Shown here: one piece after another, positions 35,061 to 43,031 of the stretch
Numbering within the stretch: position 1 is the first letter of the stretch
Layout: each line of letters opens with the position of its first letter
Origin: an uncultured Clostridia bacterium
GTDB taxonomy: Bacteria; Bacillota; Clostridia; Saccharofermentanales; DTU023
Assembly (NCBI GenBank): GCA_937922005.1
Contig: CAKZWV010000015.1
Location: 1-64,000 of the forward strand
Direction: 5' to 3'
DNA length: 64,000 nucleotides
Position numbers and translations under genes: made by a program
The notes under the pieces: model-generated
The model's database searches: none
Told to the model about the DNA's origin: nothing
The model's input: only the letters and a program-made list of their open reading frames with translations

Positions 35061-35344
35061 CTTTTTCGCAGGTTATGTCCCCCCGGTCTGGAGGCCCATA
35101 TTGAGGGTTTGTCTGCCTGGGAAACGCCGGAAAGTGTCTTTTTATTAATCGATAAAAACTATCATAAGGGAAAGCTTGACTTTGTACTGGCTTTTCCTAT
35201 TTTTGGGGGAGCAAAGAGGGAATATTTGTTGAAAATAGAATCTGTTATCGTTTTTTTCGATCGTGAAAAAGGGGAGGAGAGGGACTCCCATGATAAGCTA
35301 TTGGAAGGGCCTCAGCGGGTCCTTAGTAAGGAGTGATAAAGAAA
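35061..35344 (+). other. Intergenic region before the PhnD-like gene
   Basis: No convincing gene; a 75-codon frame begins with TTG and has no ribosome site. A possible promoter is TTGACT (about 35176) with TATTTT 16 bases later. GATA-AAAAC-TATC (about 35150) is a small inverted repeat. AAGGAG at 35328-35333 serves ATG 35345. Confidence 0.4.
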
Positions 35345-36211
35345 ATGTCTGATAAAAAACCTTTGAAGATGGGAGCTGTTGTCTACGCACCTCGCGTTAC
35401 GGTTGTCTGGGAGATCATCGTGGATTATTTCAAGAATGCTGGTCTACCGATGGAGGCCGTATTCTTTAAGGATTACGAGAGCCAAATTGACGCCCTGCTC
35501 GATGGAAGCATTGATATTGCTTGGAACTCGCCGCTGGCCCATTTGGATGCAGAGCTGCGGGGCAAGGGTGCCTGTGATTATGGATGCATGCGGGATACAG
35601 ACCGTGATCTCCATACTTATATGATCGTCCGCAAAGATTCTGGTTATTCTAAAGTTAGCGACCTGAAGGGGAAGACCATTGGCTTTGGCGCCTTTGATAG
35701 TCCTCAGGCCCGTCTGATCCCTATGTATTATCTCCACACCCAAGGTTTGGAATATGGGAAAGATTATACCGAGAAGCGTTATGATATCGGTCTGGGCTTG
35801 CATGGAGATCACGTCGGTGGCGAGCAGGATGCCATGGAAGCCCTCAAGCGGGGCGAAGTCGAAGCTTCTTTCACCCTGGACAGAAACTATAAGCGTTGGG
35901 CTCAAGATGGAACTTTGGATAAGGAAGAAATCGTTATCCTTGCTGAAACCCCCGCCTTTGACCACTGCATTTTTACCATGCGGCCTGGCTTCCCCAAGGA
36001 GCAGCACGATCAATTCATCGATTGCATCATGCAAATGGATTACAATAATCCAGAGCACAAGAAGATGATGGATCTCGAAGGCTTGAAAGAGTGGGTTCCT
36101 GGGAGACTTTCTGGCTTCCACCAGATCCAAGAGGCCAACAAATATTTGGATTTCTTCCCTGCCTTTGCTCAGTTCAAAAAGGATCATCCTCAAGAGGGCG
36201 AAAATAAATAA
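35345..36211 (+). CDS. PhnD/SsuA-like periplasmic-binding-fold protein without signal peptide
   Basis: A 289-residue protein of the type 2 periplasmic-binding fold. KMGAVVYAPRVTVVWEII, then YESQIDALLDGSIDIAWNSPLAHL and VSDLKGKTIGFGAFDSPQA are typical of PhnD/TauA/NMT1-like substrate-binding proteins. It begins MSDKKPLKMG with neither a signal peptide nor a lipobox, so it should stay in the cytoplasm, and no ABC permease or ATPase genes are nearby. It leads a row of three acyl-CoA-dehydrogenase-like genes and a MetE-like gene. It may act as a small-molecule-binding enzyme or sensor rather than a transporter part. Confidence 0.8.
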   Translation: MSDKKPLKMGAVVYAPRVTVVWEIIVDYFKNAGLPMEAVFFKDYESQIDALLDGSIDIAWNSPLAHLDAELRGKGACDYGCMRDTDRDLHTYMIVRKDSGYSKVSDLKGKTIGFGAFDSPQARLIPMYYLHTQGLEYGKDYTEKRYDIGLGLHGDHVGGEQDAMEALKRGEVEASFTLDRNYKRWAQDGTLDKEEIVILAETPAFDHCIFTMRPGFPKEQHDQFIDCIMQMDYNNPEHKKMMDLEGLKEWVPGRLSGFHQIQEANKYLDFFPAFAQFKKDHPQEGENK

Positions 36212-36218
36212 AAGGCCG

Positions 36219-36250
36219 GCTTAGTCGCTTGTGGCCTAAGCTGTTTTATT
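36219..36250 (+). terminator. Possible weak terminator after the PhnD-like gene
   Basis: GCTTAG (36219-36224) pairs with CTAAGC (36236-36241), followed by TGTTTTATT. The stem is short, so read-through into the next gene is likely. Confidence 0.45.
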
Positions 36251-36316
36251 ATTTGGGCTATCCATCACATCATGAGGGCTATCAAATCGATAAGGTTAGG
36301 AGAATTTAATTTTACG

Positions 36317-37444
36317 ATGAGTCTATACGAAGAGGCGAGAGCTTTAGCCCGCCAGTACATCGATCCCTATGCAAAGGAAATGGACGAGAAAAAGAGATTT
36401 CCCGTCGAACTTTTTGAAGAGCTAAAGAAAACAGACCTATTAAAGCTGATTATCCCCAAGGACCAAGGTGGTTTAGGGGGAGGGCTCTTAGAGCATGAAG
36501 AAGTTTGCCGAGCCTTTGCTCAATCCAGCGCTTCTGCGGGTCTTTGCTATATGATGCATAACGTTGCCCTCAATGCTATTTTGAAAAAGGGTAATGATAA
36601 ATTGAAAGAAGAAGTTTGCAAGGATGTCTGCGAAAATGGGGCCTTTACTGGTCTAGCCTTCAGTGAATTCGGCTATGGGACGAACTTCATTTATAGCACC
36701 CTAGATGTGAAAAATGATGGCGATCAAGTCATCATCGATGGACGCAAGAGCATGGTCACTTCCGCTACCCATGCTACTTATTATCTTGTCCTGACCCCAT
36801 CCTCAACGGGCGAGGGCATTGAAACTTATATTGTCAAAAAAGATGACCCCGGAGTCACTTTTGAGATGGATGAATGGGATGGCCTTGGGATGCGGGGAAA
36901 CGTGTCCTGCCCAATGACCATGAAAAATGTGACCCTTACGAAGACAGATCGTTTGGTCGGTGAACCTGGCAAGGGGATGGACGTCTCTTCTAATCATGTC
37001 TCGCCCATGTTTGTTACCGGCTTGGCGGGCGTCTATTCCGGTCTTTGCCAGCACATCCTCGAAGTCATTACCAACTGGTCTTTGAACCGCAAATTCCCGG
37101 ATGGACGAGCTCTTTGCAATTTAGATACCGTGCAGATCCACCTGGCGGAAGCCTATACCCTAACCAATGCTTCTGTGGCAGCGGCCCAGCGGGCAGCTAG
37201 GTCTGGGGATGCCGGTGAACCGGATGCCCTGTTAAAGATCTTGGCTGGTCGGATTATGGCTGCAAGAAGTGCTATCCAAGTTGCCAACCTCGCTATGCAG
37301 ATTGGCGGTGGTAAGATCTACAACAAGTCCACTTGCATTGAGCAGCTCCTGAGGGATGCTTATGCAGGGCAGATTATGGCTCCTTCTGTGGACGTCCTCC
37401 TGCTCTGGTTGGCCCGGGGTATGACTGGTCAAGAACTCCACTAG
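36317..37444 (+). CDS. Acyl-CoA-dehydrogenase-fold flavoprotein, copy 1 of 3
   Basis: 375 residues from ATG 36317, chosen by alignment with the two following paralogues (MSLYEEARALARQYIDPYAK). It has the N-terminal helical, middle beta (SEFGYGTNF; GRKSMVTSATHA) and C-terminal helical domains of the family, predicted to bind FAD. At the place where typical members have IYEGT with the catalytic Glu, it reads IMAPS. The alternative Glu in helix G of the isovaleryl-CoA type is not obvious either. No electron-transfer flavoprotein genes are near. It may therefore catalyse something other than acyl-CoA desaturation. Confidence in fold is high, in reaction low. Confidence 0.85.
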   Translation: MSLYEEARALARQYIDPYAKEMDEKKRFPVELFEELKKTDLLKLIIPKDQGGLGGGLLEHEEVCRAFAQSSASAGLCYMMHNVALNAILKKGNDKLKEEVCKDVCENGAFTGLAFSEFGYGTNFIYSTLDVKNDGDQVIIDGRKSMVTSATHATYYLVLTPSSTGEGIETYIVKKDDPGVTFEMDEWDGLGMRGNVSCPMTMKNVTLTKTDRLVGEPGKGMDVSSNHVSPMFVTGLAGVYSGLCQHILEVITNWSLNRKFPDGRALCNLDTVQIHLAEAYTLTNASVAAAQRAARSGDAGEPDALLKILAGRIMAARSAIQVANLAMQIGGGKIYNKSTCIEQLLRDAYAGQIMAPSVDVLLLWLARGMTGQELH

Positions 37445-37505
37445 GATATACGACTAGGATATACCGGTAGAATATACAACTAGGATATACAACTAGGGTA
37501 TAAAG
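37441..37505. repeat. 13-bp tandem repeat, five copies
   Basis: Five units close to CTAGGATATACAA run from the stop codon of the first paralogue to base 37505. The first TAG is the stop itself. The repeat fills most of the gap before the second paralogue. Confidence 0.85.
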
Positions 37506-37552
37506 TAAGCTGGGATCCCAACGGGGATTTTTGCAAGGAGATGTGTAATCCA

Positions 37553-38674
37553 ATGAATCTATACGAAGAAGCAAGAGAAATCGCCCGCCAGTATATTGAG
37601 CCCTATGCCCATGACATGGACGAGAACAAGAGATTTCCTATTGAGTTTTTTGAGGCCTTGAAGAAAACAGACTTCTTAAAACTCATCATCCCCAAAGACC
37701 AGGGGGGCTTAGGGGGAGGTCTTCTAGAACACGAAGAAGTTTGCCGAGCCTTTGCTGAAGCCAGCGCCTCTGCGGGCCTCTGCTATATGATGCATAACGT
37801 GGCCCTCAATGCCATCTTACATAAGGGTAGCGAGTCTTTAAAACAAGAAGTTTATAAGGACGTCTGCGAAAACGGGGCCTTTGCAGGCCTTGCCTTTAGT
37901 GAATTTGGCTATGGGACCAATTTTGTCCTTAGTACCGCAGAGGTTAAGGATATGGGCGATACTGTGGTGATCAATGGCCGTAAGAGCATGGTGACCTCGG
38001 CGACCTACGCCACTTATTATCTCATCTTGACGCCCTCGATAACCGGTGAGGGTGTTGAAAATTTTGTTGTCAAAAAAGATGACCCAGGAGTCACTTTTGA
38101 GATGGATGAATGGGATGGCCTTGGGATGCGGGGCAATGTGTCCTGCCCGATGACCATGAAAGACCTGACCCTATCCAAGAAAGATCGGATGATTGGTGAA
38201 CCAGGCAAGGGACGTGAGGTTTCTGCTGCCTATGCCACCCCCATGTTTATTACTGGTTTGGCAGGAGTTTATTCTGGCCTTTGCCAGCATACCTTAGAGG
38301 TCATTACCAAATGGTCTTTGAACCGAAAGTTCCCAGATGGGCGGGCTCTATGCAACTTAGATACCGTGCAAATTCATCTGGCGGAAGCCTATACCTTGAC
38401 CAATGCCTCTGTGGGAGCGGCTCAGGCAGCGGGTCGGGCAGGTGATGCCAAAGATCCTGATGCCATGCGAAAGATCTTGGCTGGTCGGGTGATGGCTGCC
38501 AGGAGCGCCATCCAGGTAAATAACCTTGCCATGCAGATTGGTGGTGGTAAGATCTACAATAAGACCACTTGTGTTGAGCAACTGCTCAGAGATTCTTATG
38601 CAGGTCAAATTATGGCACCTTCTGTGGACGTCCTCCTTCTCATGCTTGCCCAGGATATCACTGGCCAAAACTAG
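37553..38674 (+). CDS. Acyl-CoA-dehydrogenase-fold flavoprotein, copy 2 of 3
   Basis: 373 residues from ATG 37553, 12 bases after AAGGAG. It aligns with copy 1 over its whole length with most residues identical, including the MRGNVSCPMTM segment, where even the DNA is nearly the same (38069-38160 against 36831-36920), suggesting recent duplication or gene conversion. It also has IMAPS at the usual catalytic-Glu position. Same strand and close spacing with copies 1 and 3 suggest joint use, perhaps as hetero-oligomers or on related substrates. Confidence 0.85.
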   Translation: MNLYEEAREIARQYIEPYAHDMDENKRFPIEFFEALKKTDFLKLIIPKDQGGLGGGLLEHEEVCRAFAEASASAGLCYMMHNVALNAILHKGSESLKQEVYKDVCENGAFAGLAFSEFGYGTNFVLSTAEVKDMGDTVVINGRKSMVTSATYATYYLILTPSITGEGVENFVVKKDDPGVTFEMDEWDGLGMRGNVSCPMTMKDLTLSKKDRMIGEPGKGREVSAAYATPMFITGLAGVYSGLCQHTLEVITKWSLNRKFPDGRALCNLDTVQIHLAEAYTLTNASVGAAQAAGRAGDAKDPDAMRKILAGRVMAARSAIQVNNLAMQIGGGKIYNKTTCVEQLLRDSYAGQIMAPSVDVLLLMLAQDITGQN

Positions 38675-38790
38675 GCTTGGAAGACTGTCACTGCTCAGGT
38701 GACTAAGGCGAGGCGATTTTACAAGCATTTTTAAGAAAAAAATAGTATCATTAGGTCATTAGCTGTTGCAAAGCAATAGTCCAATGAAAT

Positions 38791-38805
38791 AGAAAATAAT
38801 TTTCA
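38791..38805. promoter_or_regulatory. Fur-family-type inverted repeat before copy 3
   Basis: AGAAAATAATTTTCA matches the 7-1-7 palindrome TGAAAATAATTTTCA at 14 of 15 positions and lies 15 bases before the ATG of the third paralogue, overlapping the ribosome-site region. Fur, PerR and Zur sites share this layout, so the metal or peroxide signal cannot be specified. Confidence 0.5.
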
Positions 38806-38820
38806 TTAAGGAGAATAGAT

Positions 38821-39951
38821 ATGACAAATTTTTATGAACAAGCACGGGCTATTGCCCGCGAGTACATCGATCCCTATTCCAAGGCTATCGACGAGGAAAT
38901 GCGATTTCCTGTTGAGTTGTTTGAAGCTCTGAAAAAGACAGACCTCTTAAAACTCATCATCCCCAAGGAGCAAGGAGGCTTAGGTGGCGGCCTCATAGAG
39001 CATGAAGAGATCTGCCGGGCTTTTGCCCAGTCTTGTGCTTCTGCAGGTCTCTGCTATATGATGCACAACGTTGCCCTCTTTTCTATTTTGGGCAATGGCC
39101 CTGAAGTCATGAAGCAGGAAGTCGTCCGGGATATTATGGAGAATGGGGAGTTTACTGCCCTGGCCTTCAGTGAATTCGGCACCGGCACCAACTTCTTTGT
39201 AAGTACCTTGGATGTCAAGGATATGGGCGATAAGGTTGTCATCAATGGCAGAAAGAGCATGGTAACCTCGGCTACCTATGCCAAGTATTACCTGATCCTG
39301 GCCCCCTCGATCACCGGAGAAGGCATTGACTGCTATCTGGTCCATCGGGATGATCCAGGTTTGAGCTTCGAAATGAACGAGTGGAACGGCATTGGTATGC
39401 GTGGTAACGTTTCTTGCCCCATGACCATGAAGGACCTTGTCTTAGATAAGAGCACTCGCATGGTTGGCAAGCCTGGCGACGGCATGGATATTGTCTTTAA
39501 CTTTGTTGCCTTGATGTTTGTTACAGGTCTGGCTGGGGTCTATGCTGGTCTTTGCCAACATACCCTCGAAGTTATCACCAATTGGTCTCAGAGCCGTAAG
39601 TTCCCAGATGGTCGGGCCCTTTGCAATCTCGAGACAGTCCAGATTCACTTGGGCGAAGCCTATACCCTGACCAATGCTGCTGTGGCGGCTGCCAAAGAAG
39701 CGGGTCGCGCCGGTGATGCAGGTGAAGAGGATGCCCTCCGCAAGATCTTAGCTGGAAGGATTATGGCAGCCAGAAGTGCTGTCCGGGTCACCAATCTCGC
39801 TATGCAAATTGGCGGCGGGAAAATCTACAATAAGAAGACTTGCGTTGAGCAGCTGCTCCGTGACGCCTATGCTGGTCAGATCATGGCACCCTCTGTAGAC
39901 GTCCTCATCCTATGGCTTGCTCGGGCTATGACTGGCCAAGATTTGGTATAG
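38821..39951 (+). CDS. Acyl-CoA-dehydrogenase-fold flavoprotein, copy 3 of 3
   Basis: 376 residues, the most diverged of the three (MTNFYEQARAIAREYIDPYS). The same domain order and the same IMAPSVDVL in place of IYEGT are present. AAGGAGAA precedes the ATG. Unlike copy 2 it has a sizeable leader with a Fur-type inverted repeat (38791-38805) and possible promoter elements (TTACAA near 38719, TAGTAT at 38743), so it may be regulated separately. A strong terminator follows at 40007-40046. Reaction unknown. Confidence 0.85.
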   Translation: MTNFYEQARAIAREYIDPYSKAIDEEMRFPVELFEALKKTDLLKLIIPKEQGGLGGGLIEHEEICRAFAQSCASAGLCYMMHNVALFSILGNGPEVMKQEVVRDIMENGEFTALAFSEFGTGTNFFVSTLDVKDMGDKVVINGRKSMVTSATYAKYYLILAPSITGEGIDCYLVHRDDPGLSFEMNEWNGIGMRGNVSCPMTMKDLVLDKSTRMVGKPGDGMDIVFNFVALMFVTGLAGVYAGLCQHTLEVITNWSQSRKFPDGRALCNLETVQIHLGEAYTLTNAAVAAAKEAGRAGDAGEEDALRKILAGRIMAARSAVRVTNLAMQIGGGKIYNKKTCVEQLLRDAYAGQIMAPSVDVLILWLARAMTGQDLV

Positions 39952-40006
39952 TCACCCCCAGAAAAGCCCTGGTCAATGAGGCCCCTGTGGCCAACCCAAA
40001 TCGTCG

Positions 40007-40046
40007 AAAGCTCATTCTTTAGGATCCCTCAAAGAATGAGCTTTTT
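40007..40046 (+). terminator. Terminator after the three paralogues
   Basis: AAAGCTCATTCTTT pairs perfectly with AAAGAATGAGCTTT across a 10-base loop, followed by TT. It closes the unit that begins with the PhnD-like gene. Confidence 0.9.
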
Positions 40047-40052
40047 GCTTGA

Positions 40053-40081
40053 TTGAGCTTTTATCATTGTCTTTTCATTAT
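40053..40081 (+). promoter_or_regulatory. Promoter of the MetE-like gene
   Basis: TTGAGC (40053-40058), 17 bases, CATTAT (40076-40081), just after the terminator. TTTATCATTG occurs twice in the leader (about 40060 and 40088). No cobalamin or SAM riboswitch was seen. Confidence 0.5.
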
Positions 40082-40132
40082 TATTTTTTTATCATTGCTA
40101 TTAATTGTTGATTTTTTGAAAGGAGTATTTAT

Positions 40133-41323
40133 ATGACCCCCTTTGGCTTACAGCCTTTTTCTACGATGCTGGTAGGAAGCCTTCCCCGGACAAAAACCTT
40201 TTTGCGCCTTTACCGGCAGCTGTCGGCGGGCGAAGATGTTCAGGAGGAGTTTGAGGCGGAGATCCACCGGCTCAACCAATATATTATGAAATTTCAGGCC
40301 GACCATGACCTCGACCTCTTTTGTTCGGGCCACATCCCCCGCTATAATTACTTGTGCTTTGTAGCTGAACACCTCGACGGGGTTTCGATTATGAGCATGG
40401 CCGACATGCTTCCTTATGTTGAAGATAAGAAGGGTTTTGAGACCATCCTTCAGACCCTGGACGTGCCTGCCGTAGCAATGGAAAACGCCATTGCGACTGG
40501 AAAAATTACCAGAAAGAAGTCCTTTATGGCCGAAGAGGCTGGGGACCTCTTGAAGATTGGCAGCTATGGCCATCCCCTCAAGGTGAGCTTGCCCGGGGTC
40601 TATGCCCTCACCAGGTCCATGTGGCTGGCCCCCCTCAGTGGAAAATTTTATGATTCGAAGGAAGATTTGGGCAAGGCCGTTATCCGGATCATGCAGGATG
40701 AATTGCAAGAATTGGCTGCAGCTGGGGTCAAATATGTCCAGTTTGATGAACCTGTGTTGACCGAAGTGGTCTTTTCACCTGGCAAGACACGGACCTTCAT
40801 GTGTGCCGCCTTGGCCGAGAAGAAAGATCCAGCAGAAGAGTTAGCTTGGGCCACGAGTATGCTAAAAGAGGTCTTTGCAACTGTGAAGGAGCTGGGCCTC
40901 CATGGGGCCCTCCATGTCTGCCGGGGCAACTGGAGTAAGGATGAATCAATCCTTTTAAAGGGGCCTTATACCCCCCTCGTTCCCCTCTTTGAAGAGGTTT
41001 TGCCGGAAGCCCTAGTCCTCGAATTTTCAACACCCCGGGCTGGCGAGTTGAGCAGCCTGTTCTCGAGCGAAATCCTTCGGGAGAAGATTTGCCTGGGCCT
41101 AGGTGTCTGTAATCCTCGGACTGATGAGGCGGAGTCGGTTGAATCGATGGTGACACGCTGCGAGGAGGCCCTCCAATACCTCCCGCCCGATCGCCTCTTC
41201 CTCTGCCCTGATTGCGGTTTTGCCCCCTTTGCCAACCGCCCTGTCAATACCTATGAGGGAATTGGCCAGAAAATCGACCATATGTGTGCTGCCCGGGATG
41301 CCTTACGGGCTAAATATTGCTAG
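40133..41323 (+). CDS. MetE C-terminal-domain-like methyltransferase
   Basis: A 396-residue protein of the cobalamin-independent methionine synthase/UROD barrel family, matching only the catalytic C-terminal domain of MetE (which is about 750 residues). The opening TMLVGSLPRT, the QFDEP segment and the zinc ligands HVC (His 261, Cys 263) and PDCGF (Cys 361) are present, with LEFSTPR between. It probably moves a methyl group to a thiol; the donor is unknown because stand-alone C-terminal forms do not necessarily use methyltetrahydrofolate. The ribosome site is a 9-of-10 variant of the GGAGTATTTG motif (40122-40131). Confidence 0.85.
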   Translation: MTPFGLQPFSTMLVGSLPRTKTFLRLYRQLSAGEDVQEEFEAEIHRLNQYIMKFQADHDLDLFCSGHIPRYNYLCFVAEHLDGVSIMSMADMLPYVEDKKGFETILQTLDVPAVAMENAIATGKITRKKSFMAEEAGDLLKIGSYGHPLKVSLPGVYALTRSMWLAPLSGKFYDSKEDLGKAVIRIMQDELQELAAAGVKYVQFDEPVLTEVVFSPGKTRTFMCAALAEKKDPAEELAWATSMLKEVFATVKELGLHGALHVCRGNWSKDESILLKGPYTPLVPLFEEVLPEALVLEFSTPRAGELSSLFSSEILREKICLGLGVCNPRTDEAESVESMVTRCEEALQYLPPDRLFLCPDCGFAPFANRPVNTYEGIGQKIDHMCAARDALRAKYC

Positions 41324-41334
41324 GAGGCCAGTCC

Positions 41335-42024
41335 ATGCCAGCTGAAACCCCTGGTCGTGAATCTGTCTCTGCGCCAGCTGATGCCAGTGATGGCTCATCT
41401 AACTCTATGCCCGACAAAGCCCCTGGGCGTGAAACTTTTCCCTTATTTCCGGCCCCCCTACCCTCCTTTTCTGTAACAAATACTCCCGGTGAGATGCCTT
41501 GGTGGCGGGGACATGAGGATGATTTGGAGGGGCGCTTTAGTCTGATCGAGTTGCGGTCTTTTCCTGACCACAGGACAAAGGAAGAAATCAATGAATTTGG
41601 CCTCAAGAAACCCAACCGGAAAATTTTGACCTATACGGATAATACCTTCATTGAAACGACGGCGGAATTGGACTTTGACAACAAGCATAACGATGCCACT
41701 TCTGTTACCTATCTGGCTACCGCCCTCATCAGTGGGGTCCTTCACCAGATCCGGGCCCTGGCAGACAAACGTCAGCTCCGCCTATATGGCCTGGAAGCCC
41801 TCCTAAAATTGCGCTTAGTCCACCCCTTGGCCTATCTTGGCGTCCGGGGTTATCAGGATGAAAAAGCTCGTTTTGATGCGGCTTACCTGATGGTTTATAT
41901 GGCAAGTGACCTGGACGAGGAAGAAACCAAAGCCCTTGTCCAGGAGGCCTGTGCCCAAAGCTTGGTCTTCCAGACCCTTGCCCAAAGTGTCGCTATGACG
42001 GTCGACTGTAAGGCCGACTATTAG
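41335..42024 (+). CDS. OsmC-like protein lacking the usual cysteines
   Basis: 229 residues from ATG 41335, seven bases after AGGAGG that overlaps the end of the MetE-like gene, so the two are co-transcribed. Residues about 85-225 resemble OsmC/Ohr proteins (SVTYLATALISGVLHQIRAL; then YLGVRGYQD and a C-terminal CAQSLVFQ helix). The two active cysteines expected in the central helix and near the SPV motif are absent there; the nearest Cys lies elsewhere. It is probably not a peroxidase. The first 60 residues are Ser/Pro-rich and disordered. Fold assignment is tentative. Confidence 0.6.
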   Translation: MPAETPGRESVSAPADASDGSSNSMPDKAPGRETFPLFPAPLPSFSVTNTPGEMPWWRGHEDDLEGRFSLIELRSFPDHRTKEEINEFGLKKPNRKILTYTDNTFIETTAELDFDNKHNDATSVTYLATALISGVLHQIRALADKRQLRLYGLEALLKLRLVHPLAYLGVRGYQDEKARFDAAYLMVYMASDLDEEETKALVQEACAQSLVFQTLAQSVAMTVDCKADY

Positions 42025-42130
42025 GTCCAGCTCATTGGCCGCCTATTAGAGCGAGCAGGCCGAGAATGAAACGGAGTGGTCCGACTATTCGTTTGAATAG
42101 CCTGACAATAAGGCCGTCCCAGCACAAAAG

Positions 42131-42186
42131 GGCCCAACCACGGATCCCATGTAAGTTCATGGCGCATCCCTGGTTGGGCCGATTTT
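42131..42186. terminator. Bidirectional terminator with long hairpin
   Basis: GGCCCAACCA (42131-42140) pairs with TGGTTGGGCC (42171-42180), with a small inner hairpin (CCATG/CATGG) in the loop. GATTTTTA follows on the plus strand and CTTTT on the minus strand, suiting both converging genes. Confidence 0.8.
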
Positions 42187-43031
42187 TATGTGTCTGAGGG
42201 CTCAGAGAGCCCCTTGGCGGCCTCATTTTGCGGCAGAAGCTCAAAGAGGAGCTGGAAGGAGGGGCCGTCCTTGGTGGACTGGAGTTGGAGGAGGCGGACC
42301 GTATCCACTTTTCCCACAAAGGGTTCCGTCATGATGGGAAAGAGGTCGATACTCCCAATCCTTGTCCTTCTTGCCAGGGTGACATGGGGAGCGAACCTTC
42401 GCTTTATGAAAATATTTTCCTTAAATAGGAGGGCTCGAAGTTCAGCGTAAAGATCTTGGAGCTCTGGAATATTTTCTACAACAAGCCACCAGGTTTCTAC
42501 GGCCAGGGGAAGGGAGCCCTCTTGGGTCTCTTCGAAGCCGTCCTCATCGCGGAGGTTAAACAGTTTAACTTTTTGAAAGGTCAGCGTACAAGGAGAGAAG
42601 GAAAGCTGAGACATGGCCTTTTGGATTTTGGGGATGGCTTCAGCGGGTTGATTGCGAATATAGGCCAAGGTGAGATAAATCTGGTCTGGGTTAGGAAATT
42701 TGCCACCTCCGTAAGCCATTAGACGGTATTGGATGCCCAAGATTGTTTTTTTAGTCTCATCGTCAAAAGGAATGGTAAGACATAGTCGGTAATTGGCTTC
42801 TTGGTTTTTTTCTTTGCCCTTGTCCTGATCTTGACTGGGGTCGTTAGCTGTGGCGTTATCGTTTTCTTTATTGTTATTGTTTTCTGTGGCGTTACCGTTG
42901 TCTTTAGGGCTATCGTTATCGTTGCCTTTATCGCTATCGTTATCTTTACCGTTATCGTTATCTTTACCGTTATCGTTATCTTTACCGTTATCGCTTGCTT
43001 TATCGCTATCGGTAGCTTTATCTGTGGTCAA
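42186..43031 (-). CDS. LigT/ThpR-like 2H phosphoesterase with Asp/Asn/Lys repeat N-terminus
   Basis: 281 residues from a TTG start (43031) that lies eight bases after AAAGGAG and overlaps the upstream stop codon (TTGA). Residues 1-75 are a repeat of Asn, Asp and Lys (unit close to DNGKDN), disordered. The rest is a 2H phosphoesterase like RNA 2',3'-cyclic phosphodiesterase. The second motif is PHVTLAR, but the first, normally H-x-T-L, reads YLTL, so one of the two catalytic histidines is a Tyr. Activity is therefore doubtful. It shares a transcript with the glycosyltransferase upstream. Confidence 0.78.
   Translation of the reverse strand: MTTDKATDSDKASDNGKDNDNGKDNDNGKDNDSDKGNDNDSPKDNGNATENNNNKENDNATANDPSQDQDKGKEKNQEANYRLCLTIPFDDETKKTILGIQYRLMAYGGGKFPNPDQIYLTLAYIRNQPAEAIPKIQKAMSQLSFSPCTLTFQKVKLFNLRDEDGFEETQEGSLPLAVETWWLVVENIPELQDLYAELRALLFKENIFIKRRFAPHVTLARRTRIGSIDLFPIMTEPFVGKVDTVRLLQLQSTKDGPSFQLLFELLPQNEAAKGLSEPSDT
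42850..43022. repeat. 6/18-bp tandem repeats encoding Asp/Asn/Lys stretch
   Basis: TTATCG and TTTACC hexamers alternate; three or more 18-bp units occur at about 42930-42990. They are in frame and make up the disordered N-terminus of the LigT-like protein. Confidence 0.85.

Noticed and set aside
35109..35336. 75-codon frame before the PhnD-like gene
   Set aside because: Begins with TTG, has no ribosome site and covers the likely promoter.
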